NCBI GenBank assembly: GCA_030149815.1 | Contig: JASLHI010000022.1 | Span: 1 to 64,000 of the forward strand | DNA from: Aquirhabdus sp. | GTDB lineage: Bacteria; Pseudomonadota; Gammaproteobacteria; Pseudomonadales; Moraxellaceae | Length of the DNA: 64,000 nt | Direction of reading: 5' to 3' | Shown here: one piece after another, positions 53,589 through 62,975 of the stretch | How the letters are laid out: every line of letters starts with the position of its first letter | Position numbering within the stretch: position 1 is the stretch's first letter | Position numbers and translations under genes: made by a program | Notes under the pieces: model-generated | Told to the model about the DNA's origin: nothing | Databases searched by the model: none | What the model saw: the letters and a program-made list of their open reading frames with translations, nothing else

Positions 53589-54278
53589 TTAAACTACACC
53601 CCAAATAAACAAACTCACTAAAGTCACAAAACATAATCCTGTCAGCCACAAACTGATGGTTTTTCGTTTGCGGAGGCTGAAAAAAAGAATATAGCCTGCG
53701 CAAGATAATATCAAAATAATGACTGCGCTGATGTCGATCACCCATTTCCAAAGTGCACCCACATGTTTACCGCGATGTAGGTTTTTCAGCGTGTCGAGCG
53801 TGGATTCTGGAGTAATGGTAATGTCTGCTAGTCCAGTATCCAGTGGAATCGTAATATCCGTGTGACCTTTGGCGCCTTCTAGACGAATATCGACCTCACC
53901 ATCCACAAGATCACTACTTTTAAATGCACCAATCATAGTCTGTGATTGGGTCAGTTGTCGCACTGTGTCGAGCAGCAGTGGTGCTGGGTTTTCTAGTGTT
54001 TTCGCTTGAGCTAATACGGTGAAGGGAATGGTGACTTGGATGTTGATATTTTTGGATGGTGTGGCGAACCAGTCTGGATTGTTGAGTAGTAAGCCCGTTC
54101 CTGCAAAAAAAGTTAAAGATAAAAAAGCAAATGCAGAGAGCCATGCGTGAACGTGGCGCGCATTGCGATAAAAATCAGACTTTTTGAATGTGAGTCGATG
54201 CAGAATGGCTTGTGTTGACGGTTTGTGCAACCGAGCTTCTTCTGCATGGATGGATTGTTCATTGCGTTTACGCGTCAT
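53589..54278 (-). CDS. PepSY-associated membrane protein
   Basis: A 229-residue protein. After a hydrophilic N terminus, RNARHVHAWLSAFAFLSLTFFAGTGLLLNNPDW is the first membrane segment of PepSY-TM proteins, with a His-x-x-x-His/Trp pattern. A periplasmic domain follows, and LHRGKHVGALWKWVIDISAVIILILSCAGYILFF and a last helix end it. Such proteins occur with TonB receptors and ApbE in metal acquisition or extracytoplasmic electron transfer. Its ATG overlaps the ApbE stop (TAATG). Confidence 0.82.
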   Translation of the reverse strand: MTRKRNEQSIHAEEARLHKPSTQAILHRLTFKKSDFYRNARHVHAWLSAFAFLSLTFFAGTGLLLNNPDWFATPSKNINIQVTIPFTVLAQAKTLENPAPLLLDTVRQLTQSQTMIGAFKSSDLVDGEVDIRLEGAKGHTDITIPLDTGLADITITPESTLDTLKNLHRGKHVGALWKWVIDISAVIILILSCAGYILFFSLRKRKTISLWLTGLCFVTLVSLFIWGVV

Positions 54279-55894
54279 TAAATCGCTCGATCAAAGCGGA
54301 ACTTGAGGTCGCCCAGTTCATCTTTAGCAGGTAAGTTCTGCGTATTAGACTTAGGTGTGGCATCAATGTCAAAGGTTGAATAGCTGTGCCCGCCATGTTC
54401 GCGAGTTGCTTCGATGTGCAGTGTATATTTGCCTTGTGGCACACGTTGCCCTGCGTCATCTTTGCCATCCCAGCTCACGGTGTAGTGTCCAGGAGCGCGT
54501 GACGGTTGTGCGATCGTATCAAGGTTATCCATCATACGCCCGTAGCGCTTCCACCAAATATAGTTGGAATCCATCCATTTGGCTTGAGGAGCAAAGATAT
54601 GAAGCGTACGCACTAGTTTACGGCTGGCATCTGTTACCCAGATAACGACATAAGGTGCGTGATAGTTTGAGGATGTAGGCTTGGGAATGTCGTAATCTAG
54701 GATGGCGTTGTAACCTGCGGGCCATGTCGTAGATGCTGTAGCTGTTGAACTAGCAACGGTACGGATTGTGCCGTAATTTTGTTCTGTTGCAACCAGATCA
54801 TTCCAGCCTGCTGAGCTGTAGCTTTCGCCATTGGTGAATGTGACTTTTGCTTCGGTCTTTTCAAGTTGAGCAATCAATGCCATCCCTTCCGCTGGTGTCA
54901 TGGCGGTTAGTGCTGTTGCAAGTGCATCGGCATCTGCAGCGTATGGTGCAACGACGATACTTTGTTCAACATGATTGAGTGCTTGACCTGATTGTGGGGA
55001 AATCAGATGTGAGTTAGTTGTTGTTTCGCGGATAATATCACGCGCGCCTTGGCCACTGAAGGCGACCGCGGCGGCTTGCTTTAAGTGGAGTGCTTGTGTT
55101 GGGATAATATTATCCGCACGCTGTCCTGCATCACGTAAACCGATTTTCCAGCCTGATGCGCGAGGTGCTTGTCCCCAGACTTTGAGATCACCACCAATAT
55201 CAACCATAAGTCCAGAGAGTTCTGGCACGGCTTGACGTGCAGCGGTGATCGCACGGTCAATGATGTAACCTTTTGCTAAAGCATCTGTGGCAAATTGAAC
55301 CGTCTGGGGGCGAGTGACGCTTAAAGTGGTTGCATCTAAAACGACTTGAGCATGATGAATATGCTGGGCTAATTGCTCTTTTGATGAGTTTTGTTCAGTC
55401 GATTCCTTGGTATTTTGATGAGATTCAATCAATCGTCCCATACGACCGCTGAACGCACCGCAAGTCTGGTCACGCCATGTTTCGCATGCTTGAAGGACAG
55501 CGAATAGATCTTGGGAGACGACCAATGATTTCCCGTCATTTTTAGTCTGATTCAACACGCTGATTTCACTATCATCACGATACGTGCTGAGTATACGATC
55601 CAAGCGATTGATTTCTGCGATTGCAGCTAGAAAAGCCTGTTGAGTCTGAGTAGGCGTGGTTCCGATAGCGAGCATGTCGAGCGATGTACCGAGCACATGA
55701 TCTTGGTGGAACTTGTCTTGATAATAGCTGCCTTGATGTTGATCAAGTGATTGTTGTATGACAGTTTGTTCTGCTGTGGATTGTGCTGTGGTAATACTTG
55801 GAATGAATGCCAAAACGCTCAAACTACCGATCGCTAGTAAGTGAGTCACTAGTGGACGTAAAGCAAATTTAGGTGTAGTTGTCGAGATAAACAT
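54278..55894 (-). CDS. FAD:protein FMN transferase fused to DUF2271 domain
   Basis: A 538-residue exported protein. The signal peptide ends near TTAQS. Residues about 60-370 are an ApbE domain: STYRDDSEISVLN, DALAKGYIIDRA and VDIGGDLKVWG (DIGGD at 232-236), HLISPQSG and DADALATALTAM. Residues about 395-530 are a DUF2271 domain with YVVIWVTDASRKLVRTL and PGHYTVSWDGKDDAGQRVPQGKY. ApbE transfers FMN onto Ser/Thr of periplasmic or membrane proteins. The fusion and the PepSY partner suggest an extracytoplasmic redox unit. ATG 55894 is preferred. Confidence 0.85.
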   Translation of the reverse strand: MFISTTTPKFALRPLVTHLLAIGSLSVLAFIPSITTAQSTAEQTVIQQSLDQHQGSYYQDKFHQDHVLGTSLDMLAIGTTPTQTQQAFLAAIAEINRLDRILSTYRDDSEISVLNQTKNDGKSLVVSQDLFAVLQACETWRDQTCGAFSGRMGRLIESHQNTKESTEQNSSKEQLAQHIHHAQVVLDATTLSVTRPQTVQFATDALAKGYIIDRAITAARQAVPELSGLMVDIGGDLKVWGQAPRASGWKIGLRDAGQRADNIIPTQALHLKQAAAVAFSGQGARDIIRETTTNSHLISPQSGQALNHVEQSIVVAPYAADADALATALTAMTPAEGMALIAQLEKTEAKVTFTNGESYSSAGWNDLVATEQNYGTIRTVASSTATASTTWPAGYNAILDYDIPKPTSSNYHAPYVVIWVTDASRKLVRTLHIFAPQAKWMDSNYIWWKRYGRMMDNLDTIAQPSRAPGHYTVSWDGKDDAGQRVPQGKYTLHIEATREHGGHSYSTFDIDATPKSNTQNLPAKDELGDLKFRFDRAI

Positions 55895-56211
55895 GAGCGC
55901 ATATTCCAATAAGCATAGTAACGACATTGCATATTATTTATTTTAAGCTGCTGGGATGTGACAGAGGACTTAAAATAAACAATTTTTATTTGAGAATAAT
56001 ATGGCAATTGAGATCTATTATCAACTACTGATTGTGTTACTCACTTTCTAAATGCTGGATTCCAAAAGTGTGCATCCATCCTAATCGTTCTTGGTTTGTT
56101 ATCGATATCCCATAGACCCTGTGAAACGCCTTAAATATCCCTATAATCTATCCTTGGTCAAAATGCTAATTGTATTTTTACGTCACTCCTAATTATTGAG
56201 CGAGTCTTTTA
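55895..56211. other. Intergenic region between ApbE fusion and patatin gene
   Basis: A divergent gap. It holds an AT-rich inverted repeat, AAATAAA-CAATT-TTTATTT (55973-55991), about 80 bases upstream of the ApbE gene. No convincing Fur site, RNA or gene was seen. Confidence 0.45.
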
Positions 56212-57138
56212 ATGCGTTTATACGGTCCTTCGTTGGTTAAATGTGGCTTCGGTTTAGGTTTGAGCTTGGCAATGATCAGTTGTACTTCGACACCTGTTCC
56301 ATCTGTGCCTGCAGTTCAAGCGCGTCAACCAATTATTGCTCTTGCTCTCGGTGGCGGTGGTGCAAAAGGTTTTGCACATGTGGGGGTGATTAAAGTTCTT
56401 GAGTCGCATGGCATTCATCCGCAAATTATTACAGGAACGAGCGCTGGGAGTTTTGTGGGGAGCTTATATGCGAGCGGTATGACGTCGTATCAGCTACAAG
56501 AAACAGCAACAGCATTACAAGAGTCTGATATTCGAGATATTACGCTGAGTAGTCAGGGTTTTATCGTGGGTCAGAAACTACAAGACTATGTAAATCGGCA
56601 AGTGCGCAACAAACTGATCGAACAGATGCCGATACGATTTGCTGCCGTGGCAACACAGCTTGAGACAGGACAAAAAACGATATTTACGAGAGGAAATACT
56701 GGGCAGGCCGTGCGAGCATCTTGCAGTATTCCTAATATCTTTGTTCCTGCGCTGATTGCAGGAAAAAAATACGTGGATGGGGGGTTAGTGAGTCCGATTC
56801 CTGTGATTGCGGCAAAGCAAATGGGTGCTGATGTGGTGATTGCTGTGGATATTTCGGCGCGTCCGAAACCAGGTCAATCGACCAATGTGTTCGGTGTGCT
56901 GGATCAAACCTTGAATATCATGGGGCAACAGGGCATTGATAAAGAACTTGCTCAAGCTAATGTCGTGATTACGCCAAATGTAGGCAGTGTCGGTGTATTG
57001 GACCTAAATAGTCGTCAGCAGAGTATTCTCGAAGGTGAGCGCGCAGCACAGGCACAATTGGCGACGATTGATCGTGCAATTGCCGCGTTTAAAGCATCAC
57101 CTGCTGCCAAACAAGCACCAGCCAAACCGCTGATTTAA
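56212..57138 (+). CDS. Patatin-like phospholipase, lipoprotein
   Basis: A 308-residue protein with lipobox LAMISC (Cys24). The patatin fold follows: GGGGAKG (oxyanion loop, about 48), GTSAGS (nucleophile Ser, about 77) and DGG (Asp of the catalytic dyad). It resembles the RssA group, but the lipobox suggests it is anchored in the envelope rather than free in the cytoplasm. Ribosome site is weak. Lipid hydrolysis is expected; the substrate is unknown. Confidence 0.88.
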   Translation: MRLYGPSLVKCGFGLGLSLAMISCTSTPVPSVPAVQARQPIIALALGGGGAKGFAHVGVIKVLESHGIHPQIITGTSAGSFVGSLYASGMTSYQLQETATALQESDIRDITLSSQGFIVGQKLQDYVNRQVRNKLIEQMPIRFAAVATQLETGQKTIFTRGNTGQAVRASCSIPNIFVPALIAGKKYVDGGLVSPIPVIAAKQMGADVVIAVDISARPKPGQSTNVFGVLDQTLNIMGQQGIDKELAQANVVITPNVGSVGVLDLNSRQQSILEGERAAQAQLATIDRAIAAFKASPAAKQAPAKPLI

Positions 57139-57246
57139 GTATTTCTACGGCGTTTTTGGACACAATATTGTGAGGCTACTGTGCAAAAAAGGGCGTAAAA
57201 TGTTGATCAGGCGAGGATGCTTACTGATCAACATGGGTGCACAGTA

Positions 57247-58614
57247 ATGAAAAATTTTAAAGTGACTCAAGGGATAAAAATTACTTCAATGCCATTAGTT
57301 TTGGCTTGTATTGCTGGGCTTGCAGGCTGTGGTGGCGGTGGTGGAACGAGTACCACGACCACGACTACAACAACGGTTTCTTCGCCGACACCCACGACAC
57401 CTGTTACAACGCCAACAGCATGCAGCTTGACCGCTCAAGCAGGCGGTATTGCCTCTGGTGCTTTGGCTCAGTTGAATCATTATCGTAGCGCCGCATTTCT
57501 TGGCGCATCACTTTCACCAGCGTTGTTACTAAATTCTGATACTAATCTGGTCACAGCAGCAGGAAATCATGCTAATTACCTGAGCTTATTGGTATCGTCT
57601 TCTGCAAATGTCGATCCTCGGACACATGATGAGGTGTCGACGAATCCCTGTTTTACGGGTACAACCGTCAGTGCGCGGATTGCGGCGACGGGAGATGCAG
57701 ATACTGTAGTTGGAGAGGATTTTTCAGAAACATCTTTTGCGACATCTGTTGTAAGTAATGACGCGACATTAGCAGCAAATGCGGGAGCATCGATTGTCGA
57801 TGGTCTGTTCAATGCGGTTTATCATCGGATGAGCTTGCTTTCAAACTTCACTAATGCAGGCGTCGCATGGCAGACAAGTACGAATTCTAACCTTCCTCCG
57901 ACGATCTTAACGATTGATCTCAGCCAACATCAGGTCAATACCTATAGTAACTTCATTACTTATCCGTATAGCGGTCAAACAGGCGTGCTTATAGATTGGT
58001 TTGTGGATGAAAATCCTTGTCCACTTGGCTGTAGTAATACGGGAGCACTTGCAGGCTTTCCGATCACCATTCAAACGGATGGACGTGCGTTGGTGATTAG
58101 TAGTTTTACGGTGACCAGTTCAGGCGGTAGCGTATCAGGGAGTGTTCTAACAGGGACTGCGGGTACTTATTCTGCGGATGCTAATTTGGCAACCGAGCAT
58201 GATCGCGCAGCTTTTGTGCCGACAGCGCCATTGTCACCCAATACCACTTATACTGTGACGGTCGTCGGAACATCGGGTGCGGCAGCATTTACGAAAGTAT
58301 GGACTTTTACAACCTTACCGATCACAGCCGTGCACTTAACAAGTAGTGCTTCGACTGTTGCTGTCGGTGGAACTTTTGATGTGACATTCTCTGGTGGATC
58401 ACAAAATTACAACTCAACAAGCCCACTCAGTTGGTCTTCTTTAAATGGATCGGGTTCTACAGCGATTTCATTGTCTTACGTTCAACTTGCTTCAAATAGT
58501 TATCGGTTTACCTACAACGGCAATTGCACGCTAAGTACCGGATGTCCTGTGACATTTACAGGGACGGACAGTCAAGGCAATACAGGAACCACTCTGGTAA
58601 CTGTATCTCCGTAA
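57247..58614 (+). CDS. CAP/SCP-domain lipoprotein
   Basis: A 455-residue protein with lipobox GLAGC (Cys28) then a run of Gly and a Thr-rich linker. The N-terminal half resembles a CAP (SCP/PR1) domain: LAQLNHYR, AGNHANYL, a later GED motif and FNAVYHRMSLLSNF. The C-terminal half has one or two Ig-like beta domains with Ser/Thr-rich sequence and a final Cys pair. It should be surface or periplasmic. Function is unknown; other CAP proteins bind lipids or cleave peptidoglycan partners. ATG 57247 is used. Confidence 0.72.
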   Translation: MKNFKVTQGIKITSMPLVLACIAGLAGCGGGGGTSTTTTTTTTVSSPTPTTPVTTPTACSLTAQAGGIASGALAQLNHYRSAAFLGASLSPALLLNSDTNLVTAAGNHANYLSLLVSSSANVDPRTHDEVSTNPCFTGTTVSARIAATGDADTVVGEDFSETSFATSVVSNDATLAANAGASIVDGLFNAVYHRMSLLSNFTNAGVAWQTSTNSNLPPTILTIDLSQHQVNTYSNFITYPYSGQTGVLIDWFVDENPCPLGCSNTGALAGFPITIQTDGRALVISSFTVTSSGGSVSGSVLTGTAGTYSADANLATEHDRAAFVPTAPLSPNTTYTVTVVGTSGAAAFTKVWTFTTLPITAVHLTSSASTVAVGGTFDVTFSGGSQNYNSTSPLSWSSLNGSGSTAISLSYVQLASNSYRFTYNGNCTLSTGCPVTFTGTDSQGNTGTTLVTVSP

Positions 58615-58633
58615 GTATTTGCTTTGATGTGTT

Positions 58634-58672
58634 AAAAAAAGCTGGGCTCGTGATCACGATCCAGCTTTTTTA
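58634..58672. terminator. Bidirectional terminator
   Basis: AAAAAGCTGG (58636-58645) pairs with CCAGCTTTTT (58661-58670), and the interior holds the perfect palindrome TCGTGATCACGA. It separates the convergent CAP lipoprotein and TonB-receptor genes. Confidence 0.92.
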
Positions 58673-58681
58673 TTATCCATA

Positions 58682-60775
58682 CTAAAAACGTTTTTCTACA
58701 GTGAGGAGAGCAGTCGGAGCAGTTTGGGTTTGGCGGCTTTGGAAGAATGCACCATTGGTATTATCCAATGTCGTATCTTGGTTTTGTGCCAATATGTTGC
58801 GTACGGCAAATGTCACAGCCCAGCCTTGGGTGAATCGTTTCGTGGTGCTAATTGAGATATTGGTTCGCGCATTGAGACGACTGACATAAGGCTGACCTTG
58901 AACTGGGCTGGTATAGGCTGGCGTATAGCCAAGGTTGATATTGGTGAGCCAGCGCCAAGGCTTGTATTGATAGGAGATGCCCACACTTGAGGTATAGGGT
59001 GCAACGCCAGGTGCATGTTGATCAGGTTGATTATCATCTTCAAGCAATACGTGTATTGTTGAGATCTGTCCATTCAGCATGAGTTTGTGGTCTTTACCAA
59101 CAGGAATGTTCCAGCGCCCATCCAATTCAATACCTCTTGCAACGGCATTGCCAGCATTTTCGGGCAATTGGACGTAGCGACCATTACTTTGTAGTTGTGT
59201 GGCATTGATAATGTAATCATTAATGTTGCGGTAATATCCAGTTAGATTGAAACCGCCGTCAGGTGTATTTAACGCTAAGGTACTTTCGACCGAATGAATT
59301 TTTTGGGCTCGTAAGTTTGGGTTGCCGCTACTATCTGGATTACTTAAGGTTCCACCATCCGCGCCTGTTGCTAACGTGACGATAGGGGAAAGTTGCTGTG
59401 GCTGTGGGCTTTGCATGTTTTGCGTGTAGCCTGCTTGCCAAGACCATGCTTTATCAAATTGATAGCGATAGAAAACAGCTGGATTTAACGATTGTTGTTG
59501 GTAGTCAACTAAGCCACTACGATCAGTCCACTCTTGACGTAAACCTGCGGTAATGATTTGGTGTTCCGTCATCTTCCAGTTTTCTTCGCCATAGATTGCG
59601 TAGTTATTTTCTTGAATAGCTGCCACTTGGCTACTATTTATCGTTGCCCAAGAGTTTTGGAAACCGTATTTTATTTCTTGATCAGTAAAGTCTTTAATGA
59701 TGCCATCGAAGCCAGCCGAGTAAGTGTTGCGCCCATCATTCACTTGACGAACACTGGTTGGGAAGTAGTTGGTCTCGGTTTCGTCTTGCCATTGCCCAGA
59801 TAGCCTGAATGTTTGTTTATCAACACCGGGTGTACGCTCTAGGCGTAGCGCGACGCGTGTATTATTGCCATTGGTTTGGGTTTGATCGGTGTTCGTGATG
59901 CTGGTATTGGCTTGCTGGCTATACATGAAATCTGTGAAGATCTTCGTGATGTCATCCAGTTTGTAGGTCAGACGATTAGAAATCATTTGAAAGCTACTGT
60001 CGCTTGAGCTGTTCTGTACGTTTGTGTTTAGACCAGTTGGTGTGGCATTAATCAGTGTTGTTTGCGCATCACCGCTATTACGGTTGTAGACTGCAGAAGT
60101 GCTGTAACTCAGCGCACCTTCTTTACCATCCAGTTGTAGATTGAGATCACGTTTATTATTGCCCAGCGTATCATCGCCATATTGGCCATATGCAGCTTTA
60201 GCAACGCCGCTAATTGGGCTAGTTGATGATTGTCCATCTTTTAAAATGATATTAATCACACCACCTACAGCACCAGAGGCCTGAGTGACGCTAGCCTGTC
60301 TAGTGACTTCAATGCGATCAATCATATCGACGGTCAGCGTATCAACCAATGATGTTCCATTCCGTTTTCCGCCTTGTACGGCTTCCCCATTGATTTGAAT
60401 GACGGGTGGGATTGAAAGACCTCGAAATGAAGCTTTGCTTGGCCCACCACCGCCCATTTGGATTCCTGCGGCACGGCGTAATGCATCGGTGACTGAGATA
60501 TCACCATAGTTAATCATTTCAGCTTGCGTAATGATCGTTTTACGAATCGCACTGATTTCGGTTGGATCTTCGCCATTTTCTTTTGCCGTGACTCGGATAG
60601 TTGGCAAGACTTGGAGGTTGTTTGTTGGAGACGATAGATCTGAGTTGCTGCCGTCAAATGTATTTGTTGGATTCTGTGCATCGTTTGATGTTGTCGTATC
60701 GACTTCAGCGTGCGCTATATTGTTAATACTAAAAGGGAGTATGCTAATCAGAACTAAACGTTGAAACCTAAGCAT
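58682..60775 (-). CDS. TonB-dependent outer-membrane receptor, siderophore type
   Basis: A 697-residue receptor. A signal peptide ends near NIAHA/EVD. The plug domain has ITQAEMINYGDISVTDALRR, IQINGEAVQGG and VDMIDRIEVTRQ then GAVGGVINIILK. A 22-strand barrel follows and ends in an aromatic, LLTVEKRF. It should import an iron complex or similar with TonB-ExbBD. AGGGAAAG precedes the ATG. The tonB-exbBD operon diverges from it 298 bases upstream, so common control by iron is likely. Confidence 0.92.
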   Translation of the reverse strand: MLRFQRLVLISILPFSINNIAHAEVDTTTSNDAQNPTNTFDGSNSDLSSPTNNLQVLPTIRVTAKENGEDPTEISAIRKTIITQAEMINYGDISVTDALRRAAGIQMGGGGPSKASFRGLSIPPVIQINGEAVQGGKRNGTSLVDTLTVDMIDRIEVTRQASVTQASGAVGGVINIILKDGQSSTSPISGVAKAAYGQYGDDTLGNNKRDLNLQLDGKEGALSYSTSAVYNRNSGDAQTTLINATPTGLNTNVQNSSSDSSFQMISNRLTYKLDDITKIFTDFMYSQQANTSITNTDQTQTNGNNTRVALRLERTPGVDKQTFRLSGQWQDETETNYFPTSVRQVNDGRNTYSAGFDGIIKDFTDQEIKYGFQNSWATINSSQVAAIQENNYAIYGEENWKMTEHQIITAGLRQEWTDRSGLVDYQQQSLNPAVFYRYQFDKAWSWQAGYTQNMQSPQPQQLSPIVTLATGADGGTLSNPDSSGNPNLRAQKIHSVESTLALNTPDGGFNLTGYYRNINDYIINATQLQSNGRYVQLPENAGNAVARGIELDGRWNIPVGKDHKLMLNGQISTIHVLLEDDNQPDQHAPGVAPYTSSVGISYQYKPWRWLTNINLGYTPAYTSPVQGQPYVSRLNARTNISISTTKRFTQGWAVTFAVRNILAQNQDTTLDNTNGAFFQSRQTQTAPTALLTVEKRF

Positions 60776-60933
60776 TGTGTGCTTTCCCTAAGAACGACAA
60801 AATTATTAAATATGAGAGAAATTTAGAGCCAAAAAATGCACTCAGTGTGAATAAAAAAAGGAGATATTAAGCAGATTTGGTTTTAGATCGGTATTGATAT
60901 CAGAGTGATCTGGTCATTTGAAGGCCGCCTTGG

Positions 60934-60963
60934 TTGCAGTTGAGAGTGGTTATCATTTATAAT
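60934..60963 (+). promoter_or_regulatory. Candidate tonB promoter with overlapping Fur-like box
   Basis: TTGCAG (60934-60939), an 18-base spacer and a perfect TATAAT (60958-60963). The spacer, 60942-60957, read on the minus strand, matches 13 of 16 bases of the Fur consensus. Binding there would block the promoter. Confidence 0.5.
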
Positions 60964-61072
60964 GCCGTTCTATTGATCTTGCTGTCAAATAAATCGCATA
61001 GAAATGGTGTTTGAGTGATACTGCGATAGCTGAACAGTGATATTTTGTTGATTGTGATTTAGAGGCTTGAGT

Positions 61073-61807
61073 ATGTCTTCAGCGATGTTAAGCGCAGAAA
61101 TCAATAAAATAGGGACAGCGCGCATGAGGTCAACGGAATCTGACATTCGTACTAAACGCCTTGCGGTGATTTTGGGCGTGGTTCTGCTTGCGCATGGACT
61201 TGCTCTATTTGCTCTAATTCATATCCGATCTGCACCTCCGCTTGTTCCATCTGTAAAGACTATTGCTGTGCATCTGGTCTCACTGACACCAGATCAGCCG
61301 AAACCTCTACCCCCAAAACCGATTGAGAAACCTAAAGTAGTTCCTATCGTCAAAGAACAACCGAAACCCAAGCCTTTACCTGTTTTGGCTGCACCCAAAG
61401 CCGCAGTGATACCTGCCGCTGTGCAGCAGGTTGATAAGCCTGCTGAAAAACCTACTCAACCTCAGCCAGCCGTTATGCCACCAACACAAGCGACTTCTGC
61501 ACCGCAGAAAGCCGAACCCACTCCACCGAAAGTAGTGCAGGGTGTGGCGTATCTTGTGCCGCCAGATGTGGTTTATCCCGATTCAGCGCGTCAATCGGGC
61601 GATACAGGGACAACTATTGTTCGAGCATTGATTAACATCAATGGAACGGTTGATGATGCTAAAGTACAAAAAACTTCTGGTAGTCCGATTTTAGATCGAG
61701 CCGCAGTACAGGCTGTCAAAAAAGCACGTTTCAAACCTTATCGTGAAAATGGTGCGGCGCAGGCTGTCTATACGTTAATTCCGATCGCATTCTCTTTGGA
61801 TGATTAA
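61073..61807 (+). CDS. tonB: Energy transducer TonB
   Basis: A 244-residue inner-membrane protein. One membrane helix (about 30-50), a Pro/Lys-rich stretch of about 70 residues, and the TonB C-terminal domain (PDSARQSGDTGTTIVRALIN, RFKPYRENG). It couples the proton motive force to the receptor. AGAGG precedes ATG 61073. First gene of tonB-exbB-exbD. Confidence 0.93.
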   Translation: MSSAMLSAEINKIGTARMRSTESDIRTKRLAVILGVVLLAHGLALFALIHIRSAPPLVPSVKTIAVHLVSLTPDQPKPLPPKPIEKPKVVPIVKEQPKPKPLPVLAAPKAAVIPAAVQQVDKPAEKPTQPQPAVMPPTQATSAPQKAEPTPPKVVQGVAYLVPPDVVYPDSARQSGDTGTTIVRALININGTVDDAKVQKTSGSPILDRAAVQAVKKARFKPYRENGAAQAVYTLIPIAFSLDD

Positions 61808-61903
61808 GTATTTTGATCATGGAAGTCTGATTTTTTCTTGACCAATGTGCTGTCTATGAATGATTAATTTTTTGATTTATTTAAATGTATTAAAGGTAAA
61901 AAT

Positions 61904-62512
61904 ATGAATTTTTCTGATTTTTGGGCACATGCTGATTTATTAAGTCGATCCCTGTCAGTCGTGCTGCTTATCATGTCGATTGCGACGTGGACGATTTTAA
62001 TTGTCCGTGTTTTGGCAACGCGTCAGGCGCATGTGATTGCCGCGAATGAGCTAGAACAAGCGGTTGAAAAAGCGTCTGCTCAAAGCGAAGGTTTATCTTT
62101 AGAACATTGTAAAGATGTGGTTGAACAAGTGTTGCTTCAACAGTTGGCACGTACGCGTAGCAATGTTGAGCGTGGTGTTTCTGTGCTGGGCTCTATCGCG
62201 TCAATTTCACCATTTGTGGGACTCTTTGGTACGGTCTGGGGTATCTTTCATGCGCTTGCTGCAATTGGTCAAACAGGGCAGGCTGGTCTAGCTCAAGTGG
62301 CAGGACCAGTTGGTGAGGCACTTATTATGACTGGTATGGGCTTGGCTGTTGCGATTCCTGCTGTTCTTGCATACAACGCGTGTGTACGACTGAACAAGAT
62401 TTTATTAAACAAACTCCATGATCAGGCTCATAGTTTATTAGTTGTCCAGTTACTATCCAAAAAAGATGCTGCATCAACACGATCAAGCAAATCATTAGCT
62501 GGAGGTCTGTGA
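61904..62512 (+). CDS. exbB: Biopolymer transport protein ExbB
   Basis: A 202-residue MotA/TolQ/ExbB family protein with three membrane helices. GVSVLGSIASISPFVGLFGTVWGI and VAGPVGEALIMTGMGLAVAIPAV are the conserved helix pair. AAAGG precedes the ATG. It is 96 bases after tonB and overlaps exbD by one base. Confidence 0.95.
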   Translation: MNFSDFWAHADLLSRSLSVVLLIMSIATWTILIVRVLATRQAHVIAANELEQAVEKASAQSEGLSLEHCKDVVEQVLLQQLARTRSNVERGVSVLGSIASISPFVGLFGTVWGIFHALAAIGQTGQAGLAQVAGPVGEALIMTGMGLAVAIPAVLAYNACVRLNKILLNKLHDQAHSLLVVQLLSKKDAASTRSSKSLAGGL

Positions 62513-62922
62513 TGGGCTTTCATCTGGGCGATGATGAACAAGAAGGCATGAGCGAAATCAATCTGATTCCTTTGATTGATATCATGCTGGTGTTGATGAT
62601 TATCTTTTTAGTCACGGCGACGATCGTTAATCCTGCGGTGAAGCTGAATTTGCCAAAAGCAGATGCTCAGGTCATTCAAGATCCACCTGAGGTCGTGACA
62701 TTGAGTATTGATGCACAAGGTGTGGTTCACTGGAATCAGGATGTGGTGACGCTAAGCGAGCTTGCCCAGCGTATGAATACTGCTGCGCATCAAGCCACTA
62801 AACCTTCGTTGCATATTCGCACAGATCGTGAAGCAAAATACGATACATTGGCGCAGGTTCTTGCTCGTGCAAGCCAAGCGGGCTTAACTGACCTCGCGTT
62901 TGTTAGTGATCCAGCGCATTAA
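62512..62922 (+). CDS. exbD: Biopolymer transport protein ExbD
   Basis: A 136-residue inner-membrane protein. MSEINLIPLIDIMLVLMIIF carries the conserved membrane Asp used for proton flow; a periplasmic C-terminal domain follows. Start ATG 62512 overlaps the exbB stop (TGATG). Confidence 0.95.
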   Translation: MGFHLGDDEQEGMSEINLIPLIDIMLVLMIIFLVTATIVNPAVKLNLPKADAQVIQDPPEVVTLSIDAQGVVHWNQDVVTLSELAQRMNTAAHQATKPSLHIRTDREAKYDTLAQVLARASQAGLTDLAFVSDPAH

Positions 62923-62940
62923 GTGTATTTTATTAGACGT

Positions 62941-62975
62941 ATTAACGGCGAATCAAAAATGGAATCGCCGTTAAT
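62941..62975. repeat. Inverted repeat between convergent genes
   Basis: ATTAACGGCGA (62941-62951) and TCGCCGTTAAT (62965-62975) are perfect 11-bp arms with a 13-base loop. The stop codon of the minus-strand gene lies in one arm. No T-run follows, so terminator function is uncertain. Confidence 0.55.
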
